This document shows, piece by piece, positions 1 through 5,451 of a stretch of DNA of 6,009 nt. The position numbers were made by a program, and so were the translations under genes. A model generated the notes under the pieces. That model ran no database searches and was not told where the DNA came from. It saw only the letters and a list, made by a program, of their open reading frames with translations. Within the stretch, counting starts at the first letter, position 1. Every line of letters starts with the position of its first letter. Source of the DNA: Burkholderiales bacterium (lineage in GTDB: Bacteria; Pseudomonadota; Gammaproteobacteria; Burkholderiales; SG8-39); the NCBI GenBank assembly GCA_017880745.1, contig JADGRR010000213.1, positions 1 to 6,009 of the forward strand, given 5' to 3'.

Positions 1-131
1 GGCCGGAAGCTTATACCTGCGACTTCATTTTTCTCACCGAAGATCTGGCCGGCCGCGTCGAGGACGTGGCGGTGAATTTGGACACCGACGCTTCGGATCA
101 CCAGCCGGTGCTGTTGCGCCTGAAAGAATAG
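1..131 (+). CDS. Endonuclease/exonuclease/phosphatase family protein, C-terminal fragment
   Basis: Only the last 42 codons are in the window, read in the frame starting at base 3 and ending at TAG 129-131. The fragment contains YTCDFIFLTEDLAGRV followed by ASDHQPVLLRL. The SDHxPV block is the C-terminal signature of the DNase I/exonuclease III-like EEP fold, in which the Asp-His pair takes part in metal-dependent phosphodiester or phosphomonoester cleavage. The preceding D-F-I-F-L strand also fits that fold. The N-terminal metal-binding Asn and Glu motifs are outside the window, so the substrate cannot be decided; DNA, nucleotides, phospholipids or inositol phosphates are all possible. The MFS gene follows after three bases in the same reading frame, which suggests co-transcription. 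Family assignment is fairly sure and specific function is unknown. Confidence 0.8.
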   Translation, partial: PEAYTCDFIFLTEDLAGRVEDVAVNLDTDASDHQPVLLRLKE

Positions 132-134
132 ATT

Positions 135-1373
135 GTGACCGACGGGCGCTGGATCGCGTCGCTGTGCCTTGCGCGCACCGGTTTCGCGCTGATATTCGTC
201 GCCTATTCCGCTTCGCTGGGATTGCTCAAGCACGACTGGGGTCTGTCCTCGGCGCAGGCGGGACTGATCCAGTCGGCCTGGCATGCCGGCTACCTGGTGT
301 CGCTGTTCGCGGTCGGCTTTCTCGCCGACCGATACGGCGCCAAGCGCACGTTTCTTGCAGCCAGCATCGCGGCTTGCGCAAGCGGCCTGGCTTTCTCCCT
401 GTTCGCCGACGGCTTCGTTTCGGCGCTCCTGCTGCATGGACTGGCTGGGCTATGTTCGGGCGGGTCCTACACGCCAGGCCTGACCCTGGTGTCCGAGCGC
501 TTTCCGGCAGTGCGGCGCGGCCGCATGATGGGCTATTACCTTGCGGCCGCATCGCTCGGCTATGCTTTGTCGCTGTGGCTCTCGAGCGTGCTGGTCGTCA
601 CCTCCGGCTGGCGCACCGCGCTCGTCGCGTGCGCGCTCGGGCCGCTTGCCGCCAGCCTGCTCGCAGCCTGGGTGCTGCGCGACACGCGCAACGTGGTGCA
701 TGCGTCAGGCTACTCGAATCCCGTGCGCGCTTTGGCCGAGGTGTGGCGCAATAAACCGGCGATGCTCGCTGTCTGGGCCTACGTCTTCCACTCGTGGGAG
801 CTGCTCGGCATGTGGGCCTGGCTGCCGACCTACCTCGGCGTCGTACTCGCCCATGGTGGCAAGGGCGGCAGCGGCATGGCCGGACTCGGCATCGCGTTTG
901 CCGCGCTCACTTATTTCCTCAGCATGGCGGGCAGCATAGGCGGCGGTGTGTTGTCCGACCGCTGGGGGCGCACCGCGGTCATCCTGTTGATGTCGCTCGC
1001 CAGCCTCATTTGCTCCTTTAGCTTCGGCTGGCTGATCGCCGCGCCGGCCTGGATCGTGATCGCAGTGGCCATCGTCTACAACCTGACGGCGATCGGCGAC
1101 TCCTCGGTCTATTCCACCGCCCTGACCGAGCTCGTGCCTGCGCATTGCCTGGGCGCGGCATGGGCCTTGCGCTCGGTGTTGGGTTTCGGTTTCGGCGCGA
1201 TTGCCCCCTGGGCGTTCGGATTGGTGCTCGACTTAGAGGGGGGGCTGCGCACAGACGCCGCCTGGGGCTGGGCCTGGACCGCGCTCGGTCTGGGCGCGAT
1301 GCTGGGTCCGATCGCGACGCTGCGCTTGCGCGTGCTGCGCGACAGCGCGCAGATGGCGGGCGGAAAACGCTAG
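135..1373 (+). CDS. MFS transporter (12 TM), substrate unknown
   Basis: This 412-residue inner-membrane protein is typical in length for a major facilitator superfamily secondary transporter. The loop between helices 2 and 3 carries motif A as GFLADRYGAKR (residues 61-71). Its counterpart in the second half is GGVLSDRWGRT (270-280), as expected from the duplicated six-helix architecture. About twelve hydrophobic segments can be picked out, with a polar central loop near residues 182-208 (LRDTRNVVHASG...). The start is GTG at 135; the upstream in-frame TAG at 129-131 excludes a longer form, and the next Met is at residue 130. There is no strong Shine-Dalgarno sequence (only a GAAAGAA-like stretch), so translation may depend on ribosomes finishing the upstream EEP gene. 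The substrate cannot be read from the sequence; anion:cation symporter-like or sugar/organic acid carriers are possibilities. A G7 run lies at 1238-1244 but the frame is intact. Confidence 0.9.
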   Translation: MTDGRWIASLCLARTGFALIFVAYSASLGLLKHDWGLSSAQAGLIQSAWHAGYLVSLFAVGFLADRYGAKRTFLAASIAACASGLAFSLFADGFVSALLLHGLAGLCSGGSYTPGLTLVSERFPAVRRGRMMGYYLAAASLGYALSLWLSSVLVVTSGWRTALVACALGPLAASLLAAWVLRDTRNVVHASGYSNPVRALAEVWRNKPAMLAVWAYVFHSWELLGMWAWLPTYLGVVLAHGGKGGSGMAGLGIAFAALTYFLSMAGSIGGGVLSDRWGRTAVILLMSLASLICSFSFGWLIAAPAWIVIAVAIVYNLTAIGDSSVYSTALTELVPAHCLGAAWALRSVLGFGFGAIAPWAFGLVLDLEGGLRTDAAWGWAWTALGLGAMLGPIATLRLRVLRDSAQMAGGKR

Positions 1374-1453
1374 AAAATCAGAAATCGGGGTCGGTGTTGA
1401 AGAATGATGGCTTAGGCGTCGATGCGAAATTGCTCAGCATGGATGAACGCTTC

Positions 1454-1786
1454 TTACTTGCCGGGCGATGACGATGGGGTGGGTGAACCGCTTACCTTTT
1501 TGGCTACGGTATGTGCGGCGTTGCCGGTTGCCTTTGCGCCACGCTCGACGCCGCGGGCGGCAGCCTTCGCCCCACGTTCAATACCGCGGCCAGCCGCCTT
1601 CGCGCCACGCTCAACGCCGCTTGCAGTCGCCTTAGCGCCGCGCTCTATGGCCTTCTCCACCTTGACGACCACGCCGGGCTCGGTTCCGGTGGTCGACGGT
1701 GCTGTTTCATTGGCACTGGCCGTGACGCGGCTCAGCAGCATGAGCATTGTGATGAACAGTGGTGCTTTGTGAAGAATCAGTTTCAT
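1454..1786 (-). CDS. Small exported protein with four 11-residue repeats
   Basis: The ATG at 1784-1786 gives 110 residues. The N-terminus (MKLILHKAPLFITMLMLLS) looks like a Sec signal peptide with a likely signal peptidase I site after TASA (residues 22-25), so the product should be periplasmic or secreted. After a Ser/Thr/Pro-rich stretch come four tandem hendecads at residues 47-90, each (I/V)ERGAKAxxxG or close to it. A short Lys-rich piece and a Ser/Pro-rich tail (SPTPSSSPGK) follow. The mature protein is small, low in complexity and rich in Ala, Gly and Lys, with no Cys. A TTG start at 1816 would add ten residues ahead of MKLILHK and spoil the signal peptide, so I prefer the ATG. No strong ribosome binding site is visible. 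The gene lies 98 bases after the hydrolase on the same strand and may be co-transcribed with it. I do not recognise a named family. Overlapping plus-strand frames are rejected because only this frame gives a coherent signal peptide and repeats. Confidence 0.72.
   Translation of the reverse strand: MKLILHKAPLFITMLMLLSRVTASANETAPSTTGTEPGVVVKVEKAIERGAKATASGVERGAKAAGRGIERGAKAAARGVERGAKATGNAAHTVAKKVSGSPTPSSSPGK
1517..1648 (-). repeat. Four tandem 33-bp coding repeats (11-residue hendecads)
   Basis: Codons 47-90 of the small exported protein form four consecutive 33-bp units encoding IERGAKATASG, VERGAKAAGRG, IERGAKAAARG and VERGAKATGNA. Positions 1-6 of the unit ((I/V)-E-R-G-A-K) are invariant apart from Ile/Val, and divergence is confined to the last five residues. 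The spacing of hydrophobic, acidic and basic residues in an 11-residue period is compatible with an extended amphipathic helix. Two Gly per unit suggest it would fold only on a partner or lipid surface. The near-identity at DNA level indicates recent tandem duplication, so copy number may vary between strains. Confidence 0.85.
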
Positions 1787-1884
1787 GGGTAGCCAAGGTG
1801 TTTCGCTGCGAAGCAAATCAGATACGTGAGCCTAAGACATTGCAGCATATACAGGGAAGTATCCTGTTGCGTCTGCCGCCGCGA

Positions 1885-2691
1885 CTACTTCAGGAACGCC
1901 ACCAGCGCATCGAGCACTTCGTCCGGCTTCTCGCCCATCATGTTGTGCCCGCTGCCCTCGATCATGACGATGCGCGCGCCTTTTACGCCCTGAGCAAAGG
2001 CCTGCGCCGAGCGCGCCGCGGTCATGACGTCGCGCCGCGCGATCAGGAACAGCGCGGGGCACTGAACCGCGGCCGCGGCTTCGGCGCCGCCGCCGTAGGC
2101 ATTGCAGGCGGAAAAATCGACGTGCATCACGCCGGGTTTCTGCCGCTGCATCAGGCGCAGGTTCTCGCCGATCACCCAGAAGCCCGGTCCCGGGTTGTTG
2201 GGATACTGGGCGTAGGCGAGGTGCGACCAAATGTTGACCATGTCCTGCGCCGCCGGCTCGTCGTTTTTCGTCGCCTCGAGCAACTGCTCCGACACCTTCA
2301 TCGGATAAGCGGTGGCGAGCAGCGCGAGCTTGGCGATGCGCGCCGGGTGGCGCGCGGCGCATTCGAGCGCGATCAGCGAACCCATGCTGTGGCCGACCAG
2401 GCTCGCTTGTTTGACGCCGGCCGCGTCGAGCAGCGCCGCGATCCAGTCGGCCAACTCCTCGATGCGCGCGAGGGCCGGGCCTTCGGAGCGCCCGTGGCCG
2501 GGCAGGTCGAGCGCGAGCACCCCGTAACCGTGGTGCGCGAGGTAGCGGCTCTGCAGGATCCACACGCTGTGGTCGCACTGCGCGCCGTGCGAGAACACCA
2601 CGGTGGGAAGCGCCGGGTCGAAGGTCTTGCCGCCGGTGTAGGCGTAGGCTTTCTTGCCCTTGACTGTGAGTTCCATAGTGGTGCACCCCAT
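1885..2691 (-). CDS. Alpha/beta-fold hydrolase, substrate unknown
   Basis: This 268-residue protein of the alpha/beta hydrolase superfamily is probably cytoplasmic, with no signal peptide seen. The parts appear in the usual order. An oxyanion-hole HG (35-36, in VVFSHGAQCDHSVW) comes first, then DLPGHGRS (62-69). The nucleophile elbow GHSMG (100-104) has Ser102. The probable acid is Asp221 in LIARRDVMTA, and the catalytic His249 is in GSGHNMM. The complete triad implies an active esterase, lactonase, C-C hydrolase or similar enzyme. It is too short and has the wrong elbow for homoserine acetyltransferase (MetX, also this fold, usually about 370 residues), so its place after metY does not make it MetX. 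The start is ambiguous: ATG 2691 has AGG eight bases upstream, while ATG 2676 (MELTVKG...) has GGGG nine bases upstream and would remove five residues. The gene follows metY on the same strand after a 114-base gap that contains its own candidate promoter. Confidence 0.9.
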   Translation of the reverse strand: MGCTTMELTVKGKKAYAYTGGKTFDPALPTVVFSHGAQCDHSVWILQSRYLAHHGYGVLALDLPGHGRSEGPALARIEELADWIAALLDAAGVKQASLVGHSMGSLIALECAARHPARIAKLALLATAYPMKVSEQLLEATKNDEPAAQDMVNIWSHLAYAQYPNNPGPGFWVIGENLRLMQRQKPGVMHVDFSACNAYGGGAEAAAAVQCPALFLIARRDVMTAARSAQAFAQGVKGARIVMIEGSGHNMMGEKPDEVLDALVAFLK

Positions 2692-2715
2692 TTGAATTGC
2701 CTAACAATACGAGGG

Positions 2716-2744
2716 GATATCCCGCGGGGGGACTTTCCGCTCAA
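2716..2744 (-). promoter_or_regulatory. Candidate sigma-70 promoter for the hydrolase, with palindromic -10 region
   Basis: Read on the minus strand, TTGAGC (2744-2739, four of six matches to TTGACA) and GATATC (2721-2716, three of six matches to TATAAT) are separated by exactly 17 bases. A start site near 2708 would leave a leader of about 17-32 bases before either candidate ATG. The -10 hexamer lies inside the perfect 10-bp palindrome GGGATATCCC (2714-2723), which could be an operator half or chance. The hexamer match is weak, so this is only a candidate. Confidence 0.28.
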
Positions 2745-2795
2745 GGGGGATCGAGACCTTCGGGCGTTTCCCCTCGTGCTCCCCTATATCACGCG

Positions 2796-2810
2796 CCTAA
2801 CGACGTTAGG
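2796..2810. repeat. 15-bp near-perfect palindrome over the metY stop codon
   Basis: CCTAACG and CGTTAGG are 7-bp arms around a single central A, and the metY stop codon (2806-2808) falls in the right arm. As RNA it would form a six-pair stem with a three-base loop. The stem is not GC-rich and no U-run follows on the metY strand, so it is not a convincing intrinsic terminator. It could weakly mark the 3' end of metY or be a protein-binding dyad. Confidence 0.45.
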
Positions 2811-4110
2811 TGCCCTTGGTCTTCTGCGATGCGCGCAGGCCGTTGGCCAGGTCCTCGATCAGATCGTCCACGTCTTCGAGTCCGATCGAGAGCCGCATCG
2901 TGCCTTCGGTGATGCCTGCTGCTTTGAGCGCGGCGTCGTCCATGCGGAAATGCGTGGTGCTCGCTGGATGGATCACCAGCGACTTGGCGTCGCCGACATT
3001 GGCGAGGTGGGAAAATATTTTCAGCGCCTCGACGAAGCGCCGGCCGGCGGCCCGGTCGCCGCGGACGGAGAAGCTGAACACCGCGCCGCAGCCCTTCGGC
3101 AGCAGCCTTTTCGCCAGAGCGTAATCCGGATGCTCTGGCAGTTCCGGATAGGACACGGACTCGACCGCCGGATGCCGCACCAGGAACTCGACCACCTTGC
3201 GCGTGTTCTCGACGTGGCGCTGCATCCGGAGCGGCAGGGTCTCGACACCTTGCAGGATCTGGAACGCGGTGGCCGGGCTCATGCAGGCGCCAAAGTCGCG
3301 CAGGCCCTCGCGCCGCGCGCGCAGCGCGAATGGGGCGACGGTGGACTCCTCCGAGAAGTTCATGCCGTGGAAGCCCTCGTACTCGCCGCTGATCTCCGGA
3401 AACTTGCCCGAAGCGACCCAGTCGAAGGTGCCGCCGTCGACCAGGACGCCACCGATGGCGACGCCGTGCCCGCCTAAGAACTTGGTGGCGGAATGGAACA
3501 GTAGATCGGCGCCGTGATCGAACGGTTTCAGCAGGTAGGGCGTGGTGAACGTCGAATCGACCATCAGCGGCAGCCCGTGCTCGTGCGCGATCGCCGCCAC
3601 CGCGGGAACGTCGAGCACGTCCAGCCCGGGATTGCCCAGGGTCTCGGCGAACAGCGCGCGGGTATTCGGCCGGATCGCGGCTCGCCAGGCGTCCAGGTCG
3701 CGCGGCTGCACGAACGTGGTTTCGACGCCGAAGCGCGGCAGCGTGTAGTGCAGCAGGTTGTGCGAGCCGCCATAGAGCGCGCCGGAGGAGACGATGTGGG
3801 AGCCCGCGCCGGCGATGGTGGCCAGCGCGAGGTGCAGTGCCGCCTGGCCGCTGGCGGTGGCAATCGCCGCCACCCCGCCTTCGAGCGCCGCCATTCTTTC
3901 CTCGAGCACCGCGTTGGTCGGATTGGAGATGCGCGAATACACGTGGCCGGCGCGCTCCATATTGAACAGCGCCGCGGCGTGATCCGAATCGCGGAAGACG
4001 AAGGAGGTGGTGAAATAGATCGGCGTCGCGCGCGCCCCGGTGTGCGGGTCGGGCGACTGTCCGGCGTGCAGGCTGAGCGTATCGAAGCCTAGATACTTTG
4101 GTTGGGCCAT
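2806..4110 (-). CDS. metY: O-acetylhomoserine sulfhydrylase (O-acetylhomoserine aminocarboxypropyltransferase)
   Basis: This 434-residue cytosolic PLP enzyme of the Cys/Met metabolism family converts O-acetylhomoserine and sulfide to homocysteine and acetate, the direct sulfhydrylation route to methionine. Family landmarks are the YSR phosphate-contact motif from the neighbouring subunit (58-60), SGQAA (87-91), the ring-stacking Tyr113 in ALYGGSH, and Asp185 in MVDSTFTTP for the PLP pyridine nitrogen. The Schiff-base Lys210 is in HSATKFLGGHG, and Arg406 in MRLSIG would bind the substrate carboxylate. The length (about 430, against about 390-400 for MetB/MetZ) and the extra segment around residues 236-256 (KFPEISGEYEGFHG) favour MetY over cystathionine gamma-synthase or MetZ. 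The ATG at 4108-4110 is preceded by GGAGGA. An in-frame upstream start at 4158 lacks this and would extend the protein by 16 unlike residues. The gene is divergent from the MFS gene at 4187. Exact acyl preference is inferred from family. Confidence 0.93.
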   Translation of the reverse strand: MAQPKYLGFDTLSLHAGQSPDPHTGARATPIYFTTSFVFRDSDHAAALFNMERAGHVYSRISNPTNAVLEERMAALEGGVAAIATASGQAALHLALATIAGAGSHIVSSGALYGGSHNLLHYTLPRFGVETTFVQPRDLDAWRAAIRPNTRALFAETLGNPGLDVLDVPAVAAIAHEHGLPLMVDSTFTTPYLLKPFDHGADLLFHSATKFLGGHGVAIGGVLVDGGTFDWVASGKFPEISGEYEGFHGMNFSEESTVAPFALRARREGLRDFGACMSPATAFQILQGVETLPLRMQRHVENTRKVVEFLVRHPAVESVSYPELPEHPDYALAKRLLPKGCGAVFSFSVRGDRAAGRRFVEALKIFSHLANVGDAKSLVIHPASTTHFRMDDAALKAAGITEGTMRLSIGLEDVDDLIEDLANGLRASQKTKGT

Positions 4111-4113
4111 GAG

Positions 4114-4119
4114 TCCTCC
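4114..4119 (-). promoter_or_regulatory. Ribosome binding site of metY (GGAGGA)
   Basis: GGAGGA on the minus strand lies three bases before the ATG at 4110, and its GGAGG core lies four bases before. It is the strongest Shine-Dalgarno match I noticed in the window, though on the short side in spacing. It decides the metY start in favour of MAQPKYLG rather than the longer in-frame form. Confidence 0.75.
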
Positions 4120-4128
4120 GCGTTTCGA

Positions 4129-4152
4129 GGGCATCATCTTATCAGGATGCCC
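4129..4152. promoter_or_regulatory. Dyad in the divergent metY/MFS promoter region
   Basis: GGGCATC (4129-4135) and GATGCCC (4146-4152) are perfect 7-bp inverted arms around a 10-base spacer. The 76-base gap between the two divergent starts holds this as its only clear symmetry. On the minus strand the spacer contains TAAGAT (4141-4136), a four-of-six match to a -10 box. Minus-strand TTGACA, a full -35 consensus, lies at 4193-4188 but has no good -10 at standard spacing. On the plus strand TATCAT (4170-4175) resembles a -10 for the MFS gene. The dyad could be a repressor/activator site shared by both genes, or a hairpin in the metY leader just upstream of its ribosome binding site. The regulator is not identifiable. 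Confidence 0.4.
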
Positions 4153-4186
4153 GCGCACGCTCGATCGCGTATCATCGCCGGTTCCG

Positions 4187-5425
4187 ATGTCAAGCGAAGA
4201 ACCAGCGCCGCCGCCGTTCGCACTGCTGCTGAAGGTGTTCCTGCCTTTCGCCGGCGGCTACTACCTTTCCTATCTCTATCGCACCGTCAACGCCATCATC
4301 TCACCCGACCTGGTGCGCGAGTTCGGCCTGGGTCCGAGCGAGCTCGGTCTCCTGACCAGTTCCTACTTCCTGACGTTCGCCTTGTTCCAGCTGCCGCTGG
4401 GCATATTGCTCGATCGCTACGGTCCGCGGCGCGTGAATGCCGGTCTGTTGATGCTCGCGGGGACTGGCGCCGCCTTGTTCGGACTGAGCCAGAGCCTCGG
4501 CGGGTTGATCGTCGCGCGCGCCCTGATCGGGCTCGGCGTCTCCGGCTGCCTCATGTCCAGCATCAAGGTATTCACCCTGTGGTTCCCACTGAATCGCCTG
4601 GCCACGCTCAATGGCTGGCTTATTTCCTGCGGCGGACTGGGTGCGCTGTCGGCGTCCAAGCCGGCAGAAGAGCTGCTGCGCATTACCGACTGGCACAGCG
4701 TGTTCCTGCTGCTCGCGGCACTCACCTTCGTCGCCAGCGGCGCGATTTTCGTGATCGTGCCCGAGCGCGCCACGCAACGCGCGCCGCAGACCCTGATCGA
4801 GTCGCTGCGCAGCGTGCCGCCGATTCTGCGCAACGCGAACTTCTGGAAGCTCGGGCTGCTCGCCATAGCGGGCCAGGGCGTGTTCATGTCGCTGCAGGGC
4901 CTGTGGATCGCCCCCTGGTTAAAGGACGTAGTAGGGCTCGGGCGGGAGCAGATCGGCAGCCACCTGCTCGCGATTGCCCTGGGCATGATCGTCGGGGCGA
5001 CGCTGTGGGGCAGCGTCGCCGACCGGCTGTCGCGACATGGAGTCGATATGGTCAAGGTCCTGCTGGGCGGCGTCGGCGCCTATATGGCGATTCTGGCGCT
5101 GCTGGCGCTGGGGGTGACGCGAGGCACGCTGCCGTTGCTGTTCGGGCTGACGCTGTCCGGCCAGGTCCTGCCGCTGATCTATGCCATCGTCTCCAAGGAA
5201 TTTCCGCTGGAGCTGTCCGGCCGAGTCACCAGCACCCTCAACCTCCTGGTTTTTTTAAGCGCGTTCGCGGTGCAGTGGGGCACGGGCCTGATCATCAATC
5301 TGTGGCCGGTGCAGGCGGGAAGCTATGCGGCCGCCGGATATGCAACTGCGTTCGGCGCCTGTTTGGCGCTGGTGCTCATACCCTATGTGCTGCTGCTGGT
5401 TTCGCGGAGCGCTTCTGCATCCTGA
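4187..5425 (+). CDS. MFS transporter (12 TM), divergent from metY
   Basis: This is a 412-residue inner-membrane MFS permease. After a short polar, Pro-rich N-terminus (MSSEEPAPPP) the first helix covers about residues 14-34 and is followed by YRTVNAIISPDL. Motif A is GILLDRYGPRR (72-82). In the second half the matching loop is GSVADRLSRHG (275-285). About twelve hydrophobic segments are visible, ending in a long C-terminal helix near 385-406. I chose ATG 4187 because it places the first helix normally; longer in-frame starts at 4040 or 4109 would run into metY on the other strand. There is no Shine-Dalgarno match, and TATCAT at 4170-4175 would put transcription within a few bases of the ATG, so a leaderless or near-leaderless mRNA is possible. 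The substrate is unknown; divergence from metY hints at a sulfur amino acid or precursor, by position only. Codons 355-357 form a U-UUU-UUA slippery heptamer. Confidence 0.9.
   Translation: MSSEEPAPPPFALLLKVFLPFAGGYYLSYLYRTVNAIISPDLVREFGLGPSELGLLTSSYFLTFALFQLPLGILLDRYGPRRVNAGLLMLAGTGAALFGLSQSLGGLIVARALIGLGVSGCLMSSIKVFTLWFPLNRLATLNGWLISCGGLGALSASKPAEELLRITDWHSVFLLLAALTFVASGAIFVIVPERATQRAPQTLIESLRSVPPILRNANFWKLGLLAIAGQGVFMSLQGLWIAPWLKDVVGLGREQIGSHLLAIALGMIVGATLWGSVADRLSRHGVDMVKVLLGGVGAYMAILALLALGVTRGTLPLLFGLTLSGQVLPLIYAIVSKEFPLELSGRVTSTLNLLVFLSAFAVQWGTGLIINLWPVQAGSYAAAGYATAFGACLALVLIPYVLLLVSRSASAS
5251..5257 (+). other. In-frame slippery heptamer T-TTT-TTA in the second MFS gene
   Basis: Codons 355-357 read GTT TTT TTA, so the T7 run at 5250-5256 and the following A form an X-XXY-YYZ heptamer in the correct phase for -1 tandem slippage. 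The -1 frame stays open until 5884-5886. TTA is an unusual leucine codon in such a GC-rich gene. The motif is certain; its use is not shown. The main frame continues through a normal last helix and stop, so the simplest view is that slippage, if any, is noise. Confidence 0.35.
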
Positions 5426-5451
5426 GAACAGGGATGTGCCCCAGCGCGTCC

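Larger units (their letters stand above)
2699..2811 (-). repeat. attC-like imperfect inverted-repeat region between metY and hydrolase
   Basis: The 113-base segment begins on the plus strand with GCCTAAC (2699-2705) and ends with GTTAGGT (2805-2811). These match the integron attC end-box consensus RYYYAAC and GTTRRRY, and they pair with each other over six bases (CCTAAC/GTTAGG). Inside lies a 9-bp inverted repeat, ACGAGGGGA (2709-2717) with TCCCCTCGT (2769-2777). GCCTAAC recurs at 2795-2801. On the coding (minus) strand the metY stop TAA sits inside the ACCTAAC box, and the hydrolase ATG at 2691 follows the GTTAGGC box by seven bases, the arrangement seen in gene cassettes. Against an attC: the unpaired arms are very unequal (27 versus 3 bases), no integrase gene is present, and no second such site is seen beyond the hydrolase. 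It may instead be a structured leader, a small MITE-like insertion with 7-bp direct repeats, or chance. Confidence 0.25.

Noticed and set aside
1238..1244. G7 run in the first MFS gene as a phase-variation tract
   Set aside because: It is short, the frame is intact on both sides, and runs of this size occur by chance in GC-rich genes.
1374..1453. Terminator between the convergent first MFS gene and small exported-protein gene
   Set aside because: Only a four-pair ATGC/GCAT stem is visible, with no T-run directly after it in either direction.
1422..1772. Plus-strand frame with repeats of the type AAFAPRSTPRA
   Set aside because: It is the antisense reading of the 33-bp repeats. Only the minus frame gives a signal peptide followed by coherent hendecads.
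1787..1884. Promoter, or a second attC-like site, upstream of the small exported-protein gene
   Set aside because: No paired -35/-10 hexamers at standard spacing and no RYYYAAC/GTTRRRY pair were found. The short TTCGC/GCGAA and ATAC/GTAT repeats are too small to call.
1885..2691. The hydrolase as MetX (homoserine O-acetyltransferase) partnering metY
   Set aside because: The fold is shared, but at 268 residues with a GHSMG elbow it lacks MetX length and its usual GGSMGG elbow.
1759..3477. 572-codon plus-strand open frame antisense to the hydrolase and metY
   Set aside because: It runs opposite two genes with complete catalytic motifs. Its product is Arg/His/Ala/Gly-rich with no recognisable domain, and long antisense frames are expected in GC-rich DNA.
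5426..5451. Bidirectional terminator between the convergent MFS and ankyrin genes
   Set aside because: Only a three-pair GGG/CCC stem without a T-run can be drawn.
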